DNA of 64,000 nucleotides from positions 7,580 through 71,579 of the forward strand of contig NZ_CAKPXS010000002.1 in NCBI RefSeq assembly GCF_934202235.1. Direction: 5' to 3'. Under the pieces are notes generated by a model. It saw only the letters and a program-made list of their open reading frames with translations, did no database searches and was not told where the DNA came from. The stretch comes from an uncultured Limosilactobacillus sp. (GTDB lineage Bacteria; Bacillota; Bacilli; Lactobacillales; Lactobacillaceae). Shown piece by piece: positions 1-9,559 of the stretch (positions within the stretch are counted from its first letter, which is position 1; each line of letters starts with the position of its first letter). The position numbers were made by a program, and so were the translations under genes.

Positions 1-5
1 CGGGG

Positions 6-3000
6 ATGCAGGCTCAATTTACACCGATCTCCAACCAGACGATCCATAATGTCGTCATCTCGTTACAGATGCCGGACGGGATTAACGTTCATTCCGTGCA
101 AATCAATAGTAAAGGTAATGGAATTGACGACCTCGATACTGCTTATGGCATTCAGGTTACCTATACCGACGGGACGACCGAGATATTGTCAATTCCTGAC
201 AATAACCTCATTACGGGGCAAGCAAATAAAGCCATTCGCTCTTTATCGGTGAAGTATGCGACCTATTCTCCGGATGATGACCTCAGCCTGATGCTGAATA
301 ATGGGGACAACTTTACTGTTGCTAAAAAGCATGCCAATGGTGAACTGGTACAGGCTGGTGATTTACTAGTACTGCAGGCGACAATTGCCAATGATCAGCT
401 AAAACCAGCAACGTTTAAGACGACTGAGGACCGGCTCACCACCTATAAGGAAAACGACCAAAAAGGGATCTTTATGGCTGGTATCGGCAACCAGCAGAAT
501 CAAACTCCTGGGGATTTGAAAGCTGGTTCGATTTCTTATGAAGCCTGTTCGTCAGGCTATGGGAATCCCCACTTTGATCACCCGGTGATGTATATCCAGA
601 TGCCGGATAATGCTGTCTGGGACCAAAGTAAACCTTTAGAAATCCAGACTGGTGGGACTTCTTTCTGGATCGATCCGCGGTCAGTCATTTTAACCCCAAA
701 AAGTGTCACGACCCTGGAAGTTAATGGTCATATCTTCTTAAAAGTTGACCTTTCGGATTATACAGACGTGAAGGACGGTTTCTCGGTAATAGTTAAATAC
801 AATAATGGAATTGATTTTTTGACTTCCACCAAGTACTCGCCGTTCATGGTCGTGGCGGATAATTTGGATAATGGTGTGGGTTACGTTACTCATCCAACGG
901 CAAATAACTTAGAGGCTGATGATAGAGCAACCTTTGAGGCGTTGCTCAACCAAGAACACATTGACCCTAACAAGGTTTCGTATAACTCTAGTCAGTCCAG
1001 TTGGTACCATAGCGAGTGGAAGATCAACACTGCTAACGGAACCACGGTTGCCACAATGACCAAGGGGAATACCGATAGCGGTCCGGCCCTGGCAGGAACC
1101 CAGGATATTAATGGGAATGATCCTGCTCATTTTACGGTCTACGGGTCTATTATTAACGCTAACTCTGATGCTAATATCGCTGACGCTACGCAAGTCATCA
1201 ACTTGCCAAGTACCGCTGATGGCAAGAGTGAGTTCACGCCTGTTTTGACGGGACCCGTAACCCTGACAGACCCGAACACCGGGGCGGACCTAGCTAGTCG
1301 CGCAACGATCACTTATTATACTGACCGGGCAGACTTATCACAGGGTGCCAATAGTTTAGCCGGCAAGGCGGGCTTGTCAGCCGACCAGGTCACCGACTGG
1401 AGTCAGATCAAGGCCATTAAAGTGGTCTTCAATAAGCAGCCGTTGGAGAAACAGACGACGGCCCGAGTCACCATGAAAATGGTGGATCACCACATTTATG
1501 ACGATGTTGGCAAGACGATTTATGCGACGAGTGTGATTTACAGTACTAGTAATCATGGTGAGGATTTACCACAGGTAGTTATTGGTGCCGCGACGCCGGC
1601 CTCAGCTAAGTTGACGGTGGTTGGCAAAGCCCAGGTTAAGACCGTCGTCCACTACGTCAAGGATGGTGTTGATCACTATGTCACACTGCCAGACAAGACC
1701 GTGACCTATGATGAAGGTACCCAGACGATGAAACGGGCCGATTTCTTGGCAAAGGACAGCGATTTAACAACTAATGATCGTCAGCTTTTGCCAGAGCACA
1801 TGGTTTTGGATTATGCTCACCCAACGATCAAGAACTCTAATGCTACCTACTCACAGGGTTATCCGAACGGTACTGCTGCGTTTGGCCAGCCGGTCAAGTA
1901 TGACTTTGACGGGGATGCGGTCGTCTTTGAAGGCAAGGTTGCCGAAAAGGTTAGTGACACGCACCACGTCACCGAGACCGTTCACTTTGTTAAGGCTGAT
2001 GGTACGAAGGTCGCTGATGATGTGGTTAAAAAATCGAAGGACTTTCGGCGAACTGGCTACAAGAACCCGTTCACCGGGGAAGTCAGCTGGGCAGCAACGA
2101 CCGCAACGGACACGCTTCCGGTGGTGCCGAGTCCAACTATTTCTGGCTATCAGGCCTCAACGACTTCCATTCCAGCAGTCACTGTCGACCCGACGACTAA
2201 TGATATTGAAAAGAAGGTTGTCTACACCCCAACCAAGCAGACCATCAACTACCAAATTGTTGATGATTCTGACCATGGCAAGGTGCTAAAGGCCGACGAC
2301 TTAGCCAGTGGTGATTCGGCAAGCACAGTACCGGATAGCGCGAAGACAACTCTGCAGGGCATTGTGGAGTCGTTCCTGAACCAAGGCTACGCTTTAGGGC
2401 AGGACTACCAGTTGCCGAAGAACTTTGACACGAATGACCAAGACAACCAAACCGTGATTGTCCACCTGCTTCACGGGACGACAGTCCAGACTACTGCCAA
2501 GGCTGTCAAGCGGACGATTGCCTACTATGACAAGACCACGGGCCAGGAGCTGCCAACTGCTGTGGCCCACCATGATCCGCAAACCGTTAACTTTAGTCAA
2601 ACGGCGGTTACTGATGCGGTGACTAACCAGGCTATTGGCTACAACACGACGGGTCACTACACCGAATACACCGGTGCTAATGGCCAGCAGGTGAAGGTTT
2701 ATACGGTCGACACGAAGAAGGCTAACGATGCTTGGCAGACGACGGCCAACAGCTGGGACCAGGTCACTAACCCCGACTTACGGACAGCGGGTTATGAACC
2801 GGCTACTGATGAATCCGGAACGGCTATGCCGACGATCGCTAAACAGACGGTGAGTGCCACTGACGATGACCAAACCGTCAAGGTTTACTACGTTGAACAC
2901 GTCGTACCGGTCAACGCCACGACCAAGGTGACGGCGGGCCAGCCAGTAACTGACCATAGCCCATACCAGTGGCCAGCGAAGAACCAGTTTGACGCCAAGA

Positions 3001-6000
3001 ATTACCAGTCACAGTCGACCCGGCAGATCCGTTACCAGTTTACTAATGGGACCCAGGCCGCCGATCCAGTCACGGAAACGGTCACCTTTAACCGGACGGG
3101 GAAGATGAACCTGGTCACCGGGGCAGTCACGCCAAACAACGACTGGCAAGCAGTGTCGTCAACCATCGACCAGGGCGGCAAAACCACCGGCGGTCAAAAC
3201 GTCAAGCAGTACGAAGTAGTCGCTTCACCAGTGATCCCTGGGTATACGGCGGATAAGTTGAGCGTTGCGGCGACTGACGCGGTCCAGGGGAAGAACGCGG
3301 CTGACGTGGTTGTTACTTATGCCCCCGACCAGCAGAAACTGACCTACACCGTCAAGGACGCCACGACCGGTCAAACGCTGGCCAAGCAGGTAGCCTTGCC
3401 AAACGGGACGGGAGTTTCTGATGGTGCTGTTAGTGATGCTGCTAAGGCCAGCTACCAGCAGCTCATTGACCAGTACCAGCAAAAGGGCTACGTGGTTGAT
3501 GCCCAGGCCTTGCCAACCAAGTACGACCGTGATGACCAGGTTGACCAAGACGTGCTGATCACTTTGCACCACCGGGTCCAAAAGGTCACTGGCAATGACA
3601 CCACGGTGCCGGCCAAGAGCAAGCTGCAGTTGGCCGATCTGAAGAAGACAGCCACCCTGGATGTGAAATACATCAATCATGACGGGACAACCTTTACTGG
3701 TCAGAAGCCAACCAACGCCCACCAGTCAGTCACGTTAGTCGGCACCACCTACCTTGACCTGGTTACCGGTGAGCTGACCAATAAGCCAATTAAGGACCAG
3801 CAAGGTAATGATGTTGTCAATGCTGGTAACCACAACACGCCAGAGATTAGCTGGTCAACAGCGACTACGCAGGCAGTGCAATCACCATCAGAAACTGGGT
3901 ACCACCCGTCAGATAATCAAGTACCGGCACTGACGATCAAAGTGGATAACAACGCCACGGCAGACCAAGGCTTGACAAGCGGGACAACGGTCACCCTGGT
4001 AAAGCCGACCAAGACGGCTACCATTACCCGGACGGTTACCTATGCCAAGGACCCGACGGTCAAGGTCATTTACGTCGACCAGGATAACAGCAATCAACCA
4101 ATTGCCAACACCGGATCAGGAGTGCTGACCGGGGTGGCTGACCAGCCGGTTGACTACCAGACGGCAAAGACGTTAACTGACTTAAAGCAGCACGGCTACG
4201 TCCTGGTTACTAACGGCTTTGATCCGCAGGGGACCGCACCAAAGTATGATGGTTACAACACTGACACCCATACCTACACGGTTACCTTCAAGCACGCCAC
4301 GACGACGGTAACGCCTGACCAGCCAAAGACGACGAAGGATAAGCTGCCGGACAATCAGTCCAAGAAGTATCCAGATGGGGTTGGCCAGGATGATTTGAAC
4401 AAGACGGTTACGCGGACAATTAAGCTCCACCAGCCGGACGGGACAGTGAAGACGATCCCACAGACAGCTAAGCTGACTCGTAACGCCACGGTCGACGAGG
4501 TCACACTTCACGTTACGCCTGGAAAATGGACGCCGGGTAAGTGGGAACAGTACTCGGTTCCAACTTTGACGGGGTACACACCTTCGCAGTCCCAGGTACC
4601 TGCGAAGGATGTTGACAACACGATGGATAACCAGGTGGTCGATATTACCTACGCTCCGAACAAGCAGGTAATTACCTACCAGGCAATTGATGATAACACT
4701 GGCAAGGTAATCAGCGGGGACCAACCCGTTCGCTTAGCCAGTGGTGTGTCTGACCACGCAGTGCCGCCAACTACTCAACAAAAGCTGCAAGCGGCTATTC
4801 AGTACTATTTGGCTGAGGGATACGAACAAGTAGGGACGGCCCAAGTACCGGCTCACTTCGACCACCAGGATAATGATAACCAACTCATCACCCTCCACTT
4901 CAAGCACGGTTTATTGACAGTAGACCAACAGCATCCGGGGAAGCCAGGACAAAAGCTCAACCCGAATGATCCACGTTCCAACGCGCCAACCTTCCCAACA
5001 GACTCGGCGGACTTGACACAGACGGTGACCCGGACGGTCAAGTTGACGGTTGGTAATGGTCAGCCGCAGACGATTGCGACCCAGCAGGTCGTTTTCAGTG
5101 GTAAGGGTACGATTGACCGAGTTACTGGCCAGTGGCAGCAGCCAGTCCAGTGGACTCACCAAAGCGGTGAGATGACCGCTGTGCCAATTCACGTTGATAA
5201 CGGCTATCACCTTGTCTCAATTGACCGCGATCGTGACGGCCAACAGGTTAAGGCGGTAACGGTCAAGGCAACGGATGACGACTATACCGTCAACGTGGTG
5301 ATGGCCAAGGACCCGACGGTCAGGGTTGTTTACGTTGACCAGGATAATGGCAATCAAGCAATTGACAACACCGGATCAGGAGTGCTGACAGGGGTTGCCG
5401 GCCAGGCAGTTGACTACCAGACGGCCGCAACGATTGCCCAGTTAAAGCAGCACGGCTACGTCCTGGTAGACAACGGCTTTGATTCGCAGGGGACAGCACC
5501 AAAGTATGATGGTGATAACACTGCTACCCACACCTACACGGTCACCCTCAAACACGCGATGACAATGGTTACGCCAGACCAACCAAAGACACCAGCTGAT
5601 ACTCTGCCAGATAATCCGGGTCAGAAGTACCCAGATGGCGTTGGTCAGTCTGACCTGAACAAGACGGTCACCCGGCTAATTAGTCTGCACCGGCCAAATG
5701 GCATTACCGATAACACCGAACAGAAGGTTCACTTGACGCGGACGGCAACGGTTGACGAGGTGACTGGCAAAGTCACTGCCGATAGTGATTGGACTACCGA
5801 CCGGTGGTCAGCATACCAGACGCCAACCATCACTGGTTATACACCCACGATCACGAACGTTCCAAAGGTAACGGTTGACGGTCAGACTGAGAACCAGACG
5901 GTGGACATTAGCTATACTGCCGATCCGCAAGAGATTGACTACCAGGTAGTTGATGACAACACTGGTAAGGTCATCAGCGGCGACCAACCAGTTCACTTAG

Positions 6001-6725
6001 TCAGTGGGGTGTCTGACCAGGGGGTACCAACTGAAGCTCACCAGGACCTGGACCAGGTTGTCGAGAATTACCAGAACCATGGTTACGTCCTCGTTAGTGG
6101 CGACCGGGTACCAAACCAGTTTGACCACGTGGATGATGACAACCAGTTGATTACCGTCCATGTTAAGCACGCAACGACCGTCGTCACTCCGGACCAGCCG
6201 AAGACCACGGCTGATAATTTGCCAGACAATCCGTCACAGCATTATCCAACAGGCGTTGGCCAAGACGACCTGAACAAGACGATCACCCGGACGATTAACC
6301 TCCACTTGCCAGATGGGTCGGTGAAGACAATCCACCAGGAGGCTCACCTGACGCGGACAGCGACAATCGACGAGGTTACTCGCCAGGTCACTTACGGCCA
6401 GTGGACGACGGCTGACTGGCCAGTATATGACGTGCCAACGATCAGCGGTTACACCGCAAGTCAAACCACTGTCCCGCTGACTAAGGTCATGAGCACTACT
6501 GCCCCGGCCACGGTAGACGTTTACTACCAGGCGATCCCACAAACAGTTAGTGGGCAGTCCAACGGGAGTGGTCCATCAACAGCTAATGCTTCTGCTAAGC
6601 AACGCAGTCAACAATTGCCACAGACTGGGAACCATGATTCTCGAGCAGTACTAGGCTTAGGCGTCAGCGCTTTGTTGGGAATGATGGGCTTGTTAGGCAG
6701 CCAACACCGGCAAGATGACAAATAA
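6..6725 (+). CDS. Giant Mub-type mucus-binding adhesin, LPQTG-anchored (5' end outside window)
   Basis: About 2239 residues are visible, with no signal peptide, so the true start almost certainly lies left of the window; the ATG at 6 is just the first in frame. The N-terminal ~550 residues are beta-rich and non-repetitive. From about residue 640 on, MucBP/Mub-B1-like units (motifs such as TYQAIDDNTGKVI near residues 745, 1112, 1556 and 1977) alternate with Mub-B2-like units (VTRTIKLHQPDG type). A sortase signal LPQTG lies at 6615-6629, followed by a hydrophobic segment and a short charged tail. Known for the family: sortase A anchors such proteins to peptidoglycan and the repeats bind mucin glycans. 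Nearly identical internal blocks make copy number prone to change or misassembly. The family call is secure; the ligand is inferred. Confidence 0.9.
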   Translation: MQAQFTPISNQTIHNVVISLQMPDGINVHSVQINSKGNGIDDLDTAYGIQVTYTDGTTEILSIPDNNLITGQANKAIRSLSVKYATYSPDDDLSLMLNNGDNFTVAKKHANGELVQAGDLLVLQATIANDQLKPATFKTTEDRLTTYKENDQKGIFMAGIGNQQNQTPGDLKAGSISYEACSSGYGNPHFDHPVMYIQMPDNAVWDQSKPLEIQTGGTSFWIDPRSVILTPKSVTTLEVNGHIFLKVDLSDYTDVKDGFSVIVKYNNGIDFLTSTKYSPFMVVADNLDNGVGYVTHPTANNLEADDRATFEALLNQEHIDPNKVSYNSSQSSWYHSEWKINTANGTTVATMTKGNTDSGPALAGTQDINGNDPAHFTVYGSIINANSDANIADATQVINLPSTADGKSEFTPVLTGPVTLTDPNTGADLASRATITYYTDRADLSQGANSLAGKAGLSADQVTDWSQIKAIKVVFNKQPLEKQTTARVTMKMVDHHIYDDVGKTIYATSVIYSTSNHGEDLPQVVIGAATPASAKLTVVGKAQVKTVVHYVKDGVDHYVTLPDKTVTYDEGTQTMKRADFLAKDSDLTTNDRQLLPEHMVLDYAHPTIKNSNATYSQGYPNGTAAFGQPVKYDFDGDAVVFEGKVAEKVSDTHHVTETVHFVKADGTKVADDVVKKSKDFRRTGYKNPFTGEVSWAATTATDTLPVVPSPTISGYQASTTSIPAVTVDPTTNDIEKKVVYTPTKQTINYQIVDDSDHGKVLKADDLASGDSASTVPDSAKTTLQGIVESFLNQGYALGQDYQLPKNFDTNDQDNQTVIVHLLHGTTVQTTAKAVKRTIAYYDKTTGQELPTAVAHHDPQTVNFSQTAVTDAVTNQAIGYNTTGHYTEYTGANGQQVKVYTVDTKKANDAWQTTANSWDQVTNPDLRTAGYEPATDESGTAMPTIAKQTVSATDDDQTVKVYYVEHVVPVNATTKVTAGQPVTDHSPYQWPAKNQFDAKNYQSQSTRQIRYQFTNGTQAADPVTETVTFNRTGKMNLVTGAVTPNNDWQAVSSTIDQGGKTTGGQNVKQYEVVASPVIPGYTADKLSVAATDAVQGKNAADVVVTYAPDQQKLTYTVKDATTGQTLAKQVALPNGTGVSDGAVSDAAKASYQQLIDQYQQKGYVVDAQALPTKYDRDDQVDQDVLITLHHRVQKVTGNDTTVPAKSKLQLADLKKTATLDVKYINHDGTTFTGQKPTNAHQSVTLVGTTYLDLVTGELTNKPIKDQQGNDVVNAGNHNTPEISWSTATTQAVQSPSETGYHPSDNQVPALTIKVDNNATADQGLTSGTTVTLVKPTKTATITRTVTYAKDPTVKVIYVDQDNSNQPIANTGSGVLTGVADQPVDYQTAKTLTDLKQHGYVLVTNGFDPQGTAPKYDGYNTDTHTYTVTFKHATTTVTPDQPKTTKDKLPDNQSKKYPDGVGQDDLNKTVTRTIKLHQPDGTVKTIPQTAKLTRNATVDEVTLHVTPGKWTPGKWEQYSVPTLTGYTPSQSQVPAKDVDNTMDNQVVDITYAPNKQVITYQAIDDNTGKVISGDQPVRLASGVSDHAVPPTTQQKLQAAIQYYLAEGYEQVGTAQVPAHFDHQDNDNQLITLHFKHGLLTVDQQHPGKPGQKLNPNDPRSNAPTFPTDSADLTQTVTRTVKLTVGNGQPQTIATQQVVFSGKGTIDRVTGQWQQPVQWTHQSGEMTAVPIHVDNGYHLVSIDRDRDGQQVKAVTVKATDDDYTVNVVMAKDPTVRVVYVDQDNGNQAIDNTGSGVLTGVAGQAVDYQTAATIAQLKQHGYVLVDNGFDSQGTAPKYDGDNTATHTYTVTLKHAMTMVTPDQPKTPADTLPDNPGQKYPDGVGQSDLNKTVTRLISLHRPNGITDNTEQKVHLTRTATVDEVTGKVTADSDWTTDRWSAYQTPTITGYTPTITNVPKVTVDGQTENQTVDISYTADPQEIDYQVVDDNTGKVISGDQPVHLVSGVSDQGVPTEAHQDLDQVVENYQNHGYVLVSGDRVPNQFDHVDDDNQLITVHVKHATTVVTPDQPKTTADNLPDNPSQHYPTGVGQDDLNKTITRTINLHLPDGSVKTIHQEAHLTRTATIDEVTRQVTYGQWTTADWPVYDVPTISGYTASQTTVPLTKVMSTTAPATVDVYYQAIPQTVSGQSNGSGPSTANASAKQRSQQLPQTGNHDSRAVLGLGVSALLGMMGLLGSQHRQDDK
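4044..4905 (+). repeat. Intragenic long repeat, copy 1 (MucBP + B2 + B1 module)
   Basis: This block of the adhesin recurs about 1260 bases downstream (5304-6171) with high nucleotide identity. It opens with GCCAAGGACCCGACGGTCA in both copies and encodes the KDPTVKV/RV-YVDQDN motif. It covers residues ~1347-1634. A three-base offset appears near 4695, so the copies differ by small in-frame indels. Confidence 0.85.
5304..6171 (+). repeat. Intragenic long repeat, copy 2
   Basis: Second copy of the block at 4044-4905, covering residues ~1767-2056. The two copies are separated by a divergent B2-like stretch (4906-5303). The similarity at DNA level, including synonymous sites, suggests recent duplication or gene conversion. 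Confidence 0.85.
6167..6535 (+). repeat. Third copy of the B2-like part of the repeat
   Basis: This segment matches the B2-like portions at about 4297-4660 and 5557-5920 (shared motif TPDQPKT followed by PDN and VGQDDLNKT). It is the last domain before the Ser/Gln-rich spacer and LPQTG. Confidence 0.75.
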
Positions 6726-6740
6726 TTAATCGAGGTGCAA

Positions 6741-6785
6741 AACGCCCCTGCATTCAGGATGACTGAGTGCGGGGGCGTTGTTGTT
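6741..6785 (+). terminator. Rho-independent terminator after the giant adhesin
   Basis: The arms AACGCCCC-TGCA and TGC-GGGGGCGTT form a GC-rich stem (6741-6779), followed by a T-rich tract. Confidence 0.85.
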
Positions 6786-6858
6786 TTGGTTTGGAGATAG
6801 ACACAACAGGGTAATTAGCATTTATGCTAAAATGTTTTACCGAAAGGAGAATCAATTA

Positions 6859-8016
6859 ATGACCAAGTATCGTTTACAGTCCATCACCTTTGTGCTGGTT
6901 GCTTTTCTCTTGGGCTGTAATGAATTTATGGTGGTGGGAGTTCTTTCCAACATCGCGAAAAGTTACCAAGCGTCACTGTCCACTGTTGGTTTGCTGGTGA
7001 CGATGTTTGCCCTGACGTACGCAATTTGTACGCCGGTGCTGACCACCATTACGAGTAAGTATGACCGGTTTAAAGTGCTGATGACTTTGATAGTCATCTT
7101 TCTCATTGGCAACACTTTAACGGCCTGTGCCCCGAATTTATGGGTGCTTTTTGTCTCGCGGATTATTACTGCTGCCGTTGCTGGGGCAATTATTTCTTTG
7201 ATTCTAGTGTATGTCAGCATTGTGGCGCCGATCGAAAAACGCTCAATGCTGGTAGCAACCGTTTTTTCAGGATTTAGTACCGCGACCATTATTGGGGTGC
7301 CGATCGGGACAACCATTTCAACCGCTTTTTCCTGGCACGTTAGTTTTGCCTTGATTAGTGTCCTGACAATGGTGGTTGGTGGTTTCCTCTACTGCTTGGT
7401 GCCGCGTCACACTAAGCAGACCAAGGGTTCCATTGCCCACCAGGTCCAGCTACTAAAAGATCGGCGGATCATTTTAGGAATTGTGGTAATGGTGACGTTG
7501 ATGGCCGCGGAATACACCTTCTACACCTACATCCGGCCGATTATCACCAACGTTCTTCACTTCAGCACAACGCAGTTAAACTGGCTGTTAGGCCTTATTG
7601 GGGTGATGTTCATCATTGGCAATACCTGCGCGGGGGTCATTTCCAGCCGCTACGGGGTGACGAAGCTGCCACTGATTAGTTTGGCTTGCCTGGCCTTCCT
7701 GCTGGTGATGGGGTTGAGCTTTCAATTATCCTGGTTGGGGATTGCCCTACTGTGCGTGATTTGCCTTGTTTTGGGAATGCCGGGATCGATTTTGCAGGTG
7801 ATGTTCCTCAACGTTGCAGACCATGACTACCCGTCAGCGATTAACCTGGCGTCGTCGCTTAACCCGATCTGTACCAATGTGGGGGTGACGGTCGGGTCGT
7901 TTACTGCGTCGATGGCGGTGAACTTCGTCTCCATTCAACAAATTGGTTACATCGGGGCAGTCTTTGCCGCGGTGGGAACTGTTTGTTCAGTCCTGCTGTT
8001 GCGACAACGAGCTTAA
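6859..8016 (+). CDS. MFS efflux transporter, DHA1/AraJ-like
   Basis: A 385-residue, 12-TM major facilitator. The start is the ATG at 6859 because AAAGGAG lies 9 bases upstream; an in-frame ATG at 6820 has no ribosome site. The N-terminus has the AraJ/sugar-efflux-like pattern (LLGCNEFMVVGVL) and a short basic loop SKYDRFK between TM2 and TM3, the usual motif A position. Family members export drugs, arabinose or other small molecules by proton antiport; the substrate cannot be read from the sequence. It stands alone between two terminators, with a possible -10 TATGCT near 6822. Confidence 0.85.
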   Translation: MTKYRLQSITFVLVAFLLGCNEFMVVGVLSNIAKSYQASLSTVGLLVTMFALTYAICTPVLTTITSKYDRFKVLMTLIVIFLIGNTLTACAPNLWVLFVSRIITAAVAGAIISLILVYVSIVAPIEKRSMLVATVFSGFSTATIIGVPIGTTISTAFSWHVSFALISVLTMVVGGFLYCLVPRHTKQTKGSIAHQVQLLKDRRIILGIVVMVTLMAAEYTFYTYIRPIITNVLHFSTTQLNWLLGLIGVMFIIGNTCAGVISSRYGVTKLPLISLACLAFLLVMGLSFQLSWLGIALLCVICLVLGMPGSILQVMFLNVADHDYPSAINLASSLNPICTNVGVTVGSFTASMAVNFVSIQQIGYIGAVFAAVGTVCSVLLLRQRA

Positions 8017-8036
8017 TAATATTTCTCAATAAAAAC

Positions 8037-8075
8037 AGCCGCGAGCGTTGGGTACTCCAATGCTGGCGGCTTTAC
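8037..8075. terminator. Bidirectional terminator between the MFS gene and mscL
   Basis: A long stem joins AGCCGCGAGCGTTGG to CCAATGCTGGCGGCT (8037-8071, with G-U pairs). A/T tracts lie on both sides, so it can serve both convergent genes. Confidence 0.8.
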
Positions 8076-8083
8076 TTATGTGA

Positions 8084-8512
8084 CTAACGTTGTGGCTTGA
8101 TGGTTGGCGTAGTTGCGGTCGGGGAGGATTGCGGTTGGTCAGCTTTTTGCTGCTTGAGTGTTTCAGCAATTTCCTTGAGGTATTGCACTTCTTCACTGAC
8201 TACTTCTTCCTGTGGTTCCTCCTTCTTCTGGCTGAAGTGGTTGACGCCCTTGACTAGTAAGAAGACGACAAAGGAAATGATTAGGAAGTTAATGACCGCG
8301 TTGAGAAAGGAGCCAACCTTGAATTGGGCGGCACCCACGGAAAAGGCGATGTTGGAGAGGTCAATTTTGCCAATAAACAACCCGATCAGGGGGTTGATGA
8401 GGTAAGTGACGAGGTCCTTGACAATGGTCGTGAACGCTGAACCGACAATAATTCCGACTGCCATGTCCATCACGTTACCACGGGCGATAAACTCCTTAAA
8501 TTCTTTTAGCAT
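8084..8512 (-). CDS. mscL: Large-conductance mechanosensitive channel MscL
   Basis: 142 residues with the family hallmark N-terminus FKEFIARGNVMDMAVGIIVG (N-terminal helix plus the start of the pore helix TM1). TM2 follows at about residues 68-88, then a charged C-terminal helix (EEVQYLKEIAETL). MscL is a homopentameric membrane valve that opens on osmotic downshock. A perfect AAAGGAGG site precedes the ATG. The C-terminal tail after the helix is Pro/Thr/Gln-rich. Single-gene unit, convergent with the MFS gene. Confidence 0.97.
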   Translation of the reverse strand: MLKEFKEFIARGNVMDMAVGIIVGSAFTTIVKDLVTYLINPLIGLFIGKIDLSNIAFSVGAAQFKVGSFLNAVINFLIISFVVFLLVKGVNHFSQKKEEPQEEVVSEEVQYLKEIAETLKQQKADQPQSSPTATTPTIKPQR

Positions 8513-8677
8513 GGGGTTCCTCCTTTAAACTGATTGTTGATACTTAAATTTTATCAGAGCGGCTAGTGACGAACAAAGTAGAACGATTGTTGGCCGCCAA
8601 ACTTGGTGATTTTTTAACTATTTATCTATGTCAAGATGGGAAGTATTCATACCTAAAAGACATTATGCAAAGAATTA

Positions 8678-8719
8678 TGTCAAACAAACTTGACAAAAAG
8701 TCAAAACAGTTGATAATAA
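8678..8719 (+). promoter_or_regulatory. Promoter with overlapping inverted repeats (probable operator) for the membrane protein/Xre pair
   Basis: The -35 TTGACA (8690-8695) and the -10 GATAAT (8712-8717) are 16 bases apart. The -35 is shared by two inverted repeats: TGTCAA-N6-TTGACA (8678-8695) and TTGAC-N5-GTCAA (8690-8704). Three half-sites thus sit on the promoter, where a repressor would block RNA polymerase. The encoded Xre protein is the natural candidate; that link is inference. Confidence 0.65.
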
Positions 8720-8748
8720 AGACAACACAAGGAAAGAAGGGAATTTAC

Positions 8749-9237
8749 ATGGATATTTTAACAACGATCTTTATTGCGGCCTTAGTGGTGTTTATATTAG
8801 TTCTTTTGGCAACGAGTAAGAAAGGCCAGTTTGATGAGCGCCAAGAATTAATTCGTGGTCGCGGGTTTAAGTATGGTTTTTGGGCGATATGTCTAGTTGA
8901 TGCCTTGCTTTTGCTGGTAGTGCGCAAATTTGTATTATCACCACAGTTGCTGTTGTTGCTTTCGCTGTTTGCGGGGCTCTGGGTGTTCAGCCTGTATGCC
9001 TTGTGGGATTCTGCTTACTTTGCGATGAACCAGAAAAAGATTAAGCAGTTGAGTTGGCTATTCCTCTTCTTGGGTGTTTTATACACTGTTCAGTCAATTA
9101 CTGACCCGGAACTGCGGCACATTAGCCTACGTTCGTGGAACGGGTCAATTGGGATCTTAATAATGGCGGTTTACTTTCTGACTGTTGGGGGACTGATGGT
9201 CTACTGCGTTTACCGTGATCAACATAAGCAGGACTAG
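8749..9237 (+). CDS. Small multi-TM membrane protein paired with an Xre regulator (DUF2178/DUF3796-like)
   Basis: 162 residues. The ATG at 8749 is preferred over an upstream in-frame start at 8566 because GGAAAGAAGGG precedes it and the promoter at 8690-8717 lies between the two. TM1 (residues ~2-22) is followed by a conserved-looking cytoplasmic motif GQFDERQELIRGRG, then about four more hydrophobic segments. DERQ-type motifs occur in small membrane proteins typically encoded next to short Xre regulators. Function unknown. The Xre gene follows after 4 bases, so the two are cotranscribed and probably coupled. Confidence 0.75.
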   Translation: MDILTTIFIAALVVFILVLLATSKKGQFDERQELIRGRGFKYGFWAICLVDALLLLVVRKFVLSPQLLLLLSLFAGLWVFSLYALWDSAYFAMNQKKIKQLSWLFLFLGVLYTVQSITDPELRHISLRSWNGSIGILIMAVYFLTVGGLMVYCVYRDQHKQD

Positions 9238-9241
9238 GCCA

Positions 9242-9439
9242 ATGAAAAATTTAAAAATGAAAGCAGCCCGCGCGGGCAAAGATTGGTCGCAACAAGAACT
9301 GGCCGAGACGGTCGGGGTTTCACGACAAACGATTTCCGCCATTGAAAAGTGCAACTATAACCCGTCGGTCAACCTCTGCATCAAGATTTGCCAGGCCTTA
9401 GGCAAGACCTTAGACGACCTCTTTTGGCCGGACAATTAA
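9242..9439 (+). CDS. Short Xre-family HTH transcriptional regulator
   Basis: 65 residues, essentially only the HTH_3 domain: WSQQELAETVGVSRQTISAIE is the helix-turn-helix, ending in the usual LGKTLDDLFW. The ATG at 9242 is chosen because an in-frame start at 9215 lies inside the membrane-protein gene and would add a tail foreign to the family. Such 65-70-residue regulators normally repress their own operon. The overlapping inverted repeats at 8678-8704 are the likely site. The signal sensed is unknown; the membrane partner may modulate it. Confidence 0.88.
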   Translation: MKNLKMKAARAGKDWSQQELAETVGVSRQTISAIEKCNYNPSVNLCIKICQALGKTLDDLFWPDN

Positions 9440-9559
9440 TGCTATTAAGCATGAGCCGCAAAATTTTGCTAGTCGGTAAGTCGCTGGTAATGTTTTGTGG
9501 TATTATAAAAGCCGTTATTAGCTTCTGGACGCTGATTCCAGAACGGGGAGGAATAGCAG

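Noticed and set aside
4044..6535. Regular repeats that might suggest a CRISPR array
   Set aside because: The units are hundreds of bases long, in frame and encode MucBP/B2 domains; there are no short identical repeats with unique spacers.
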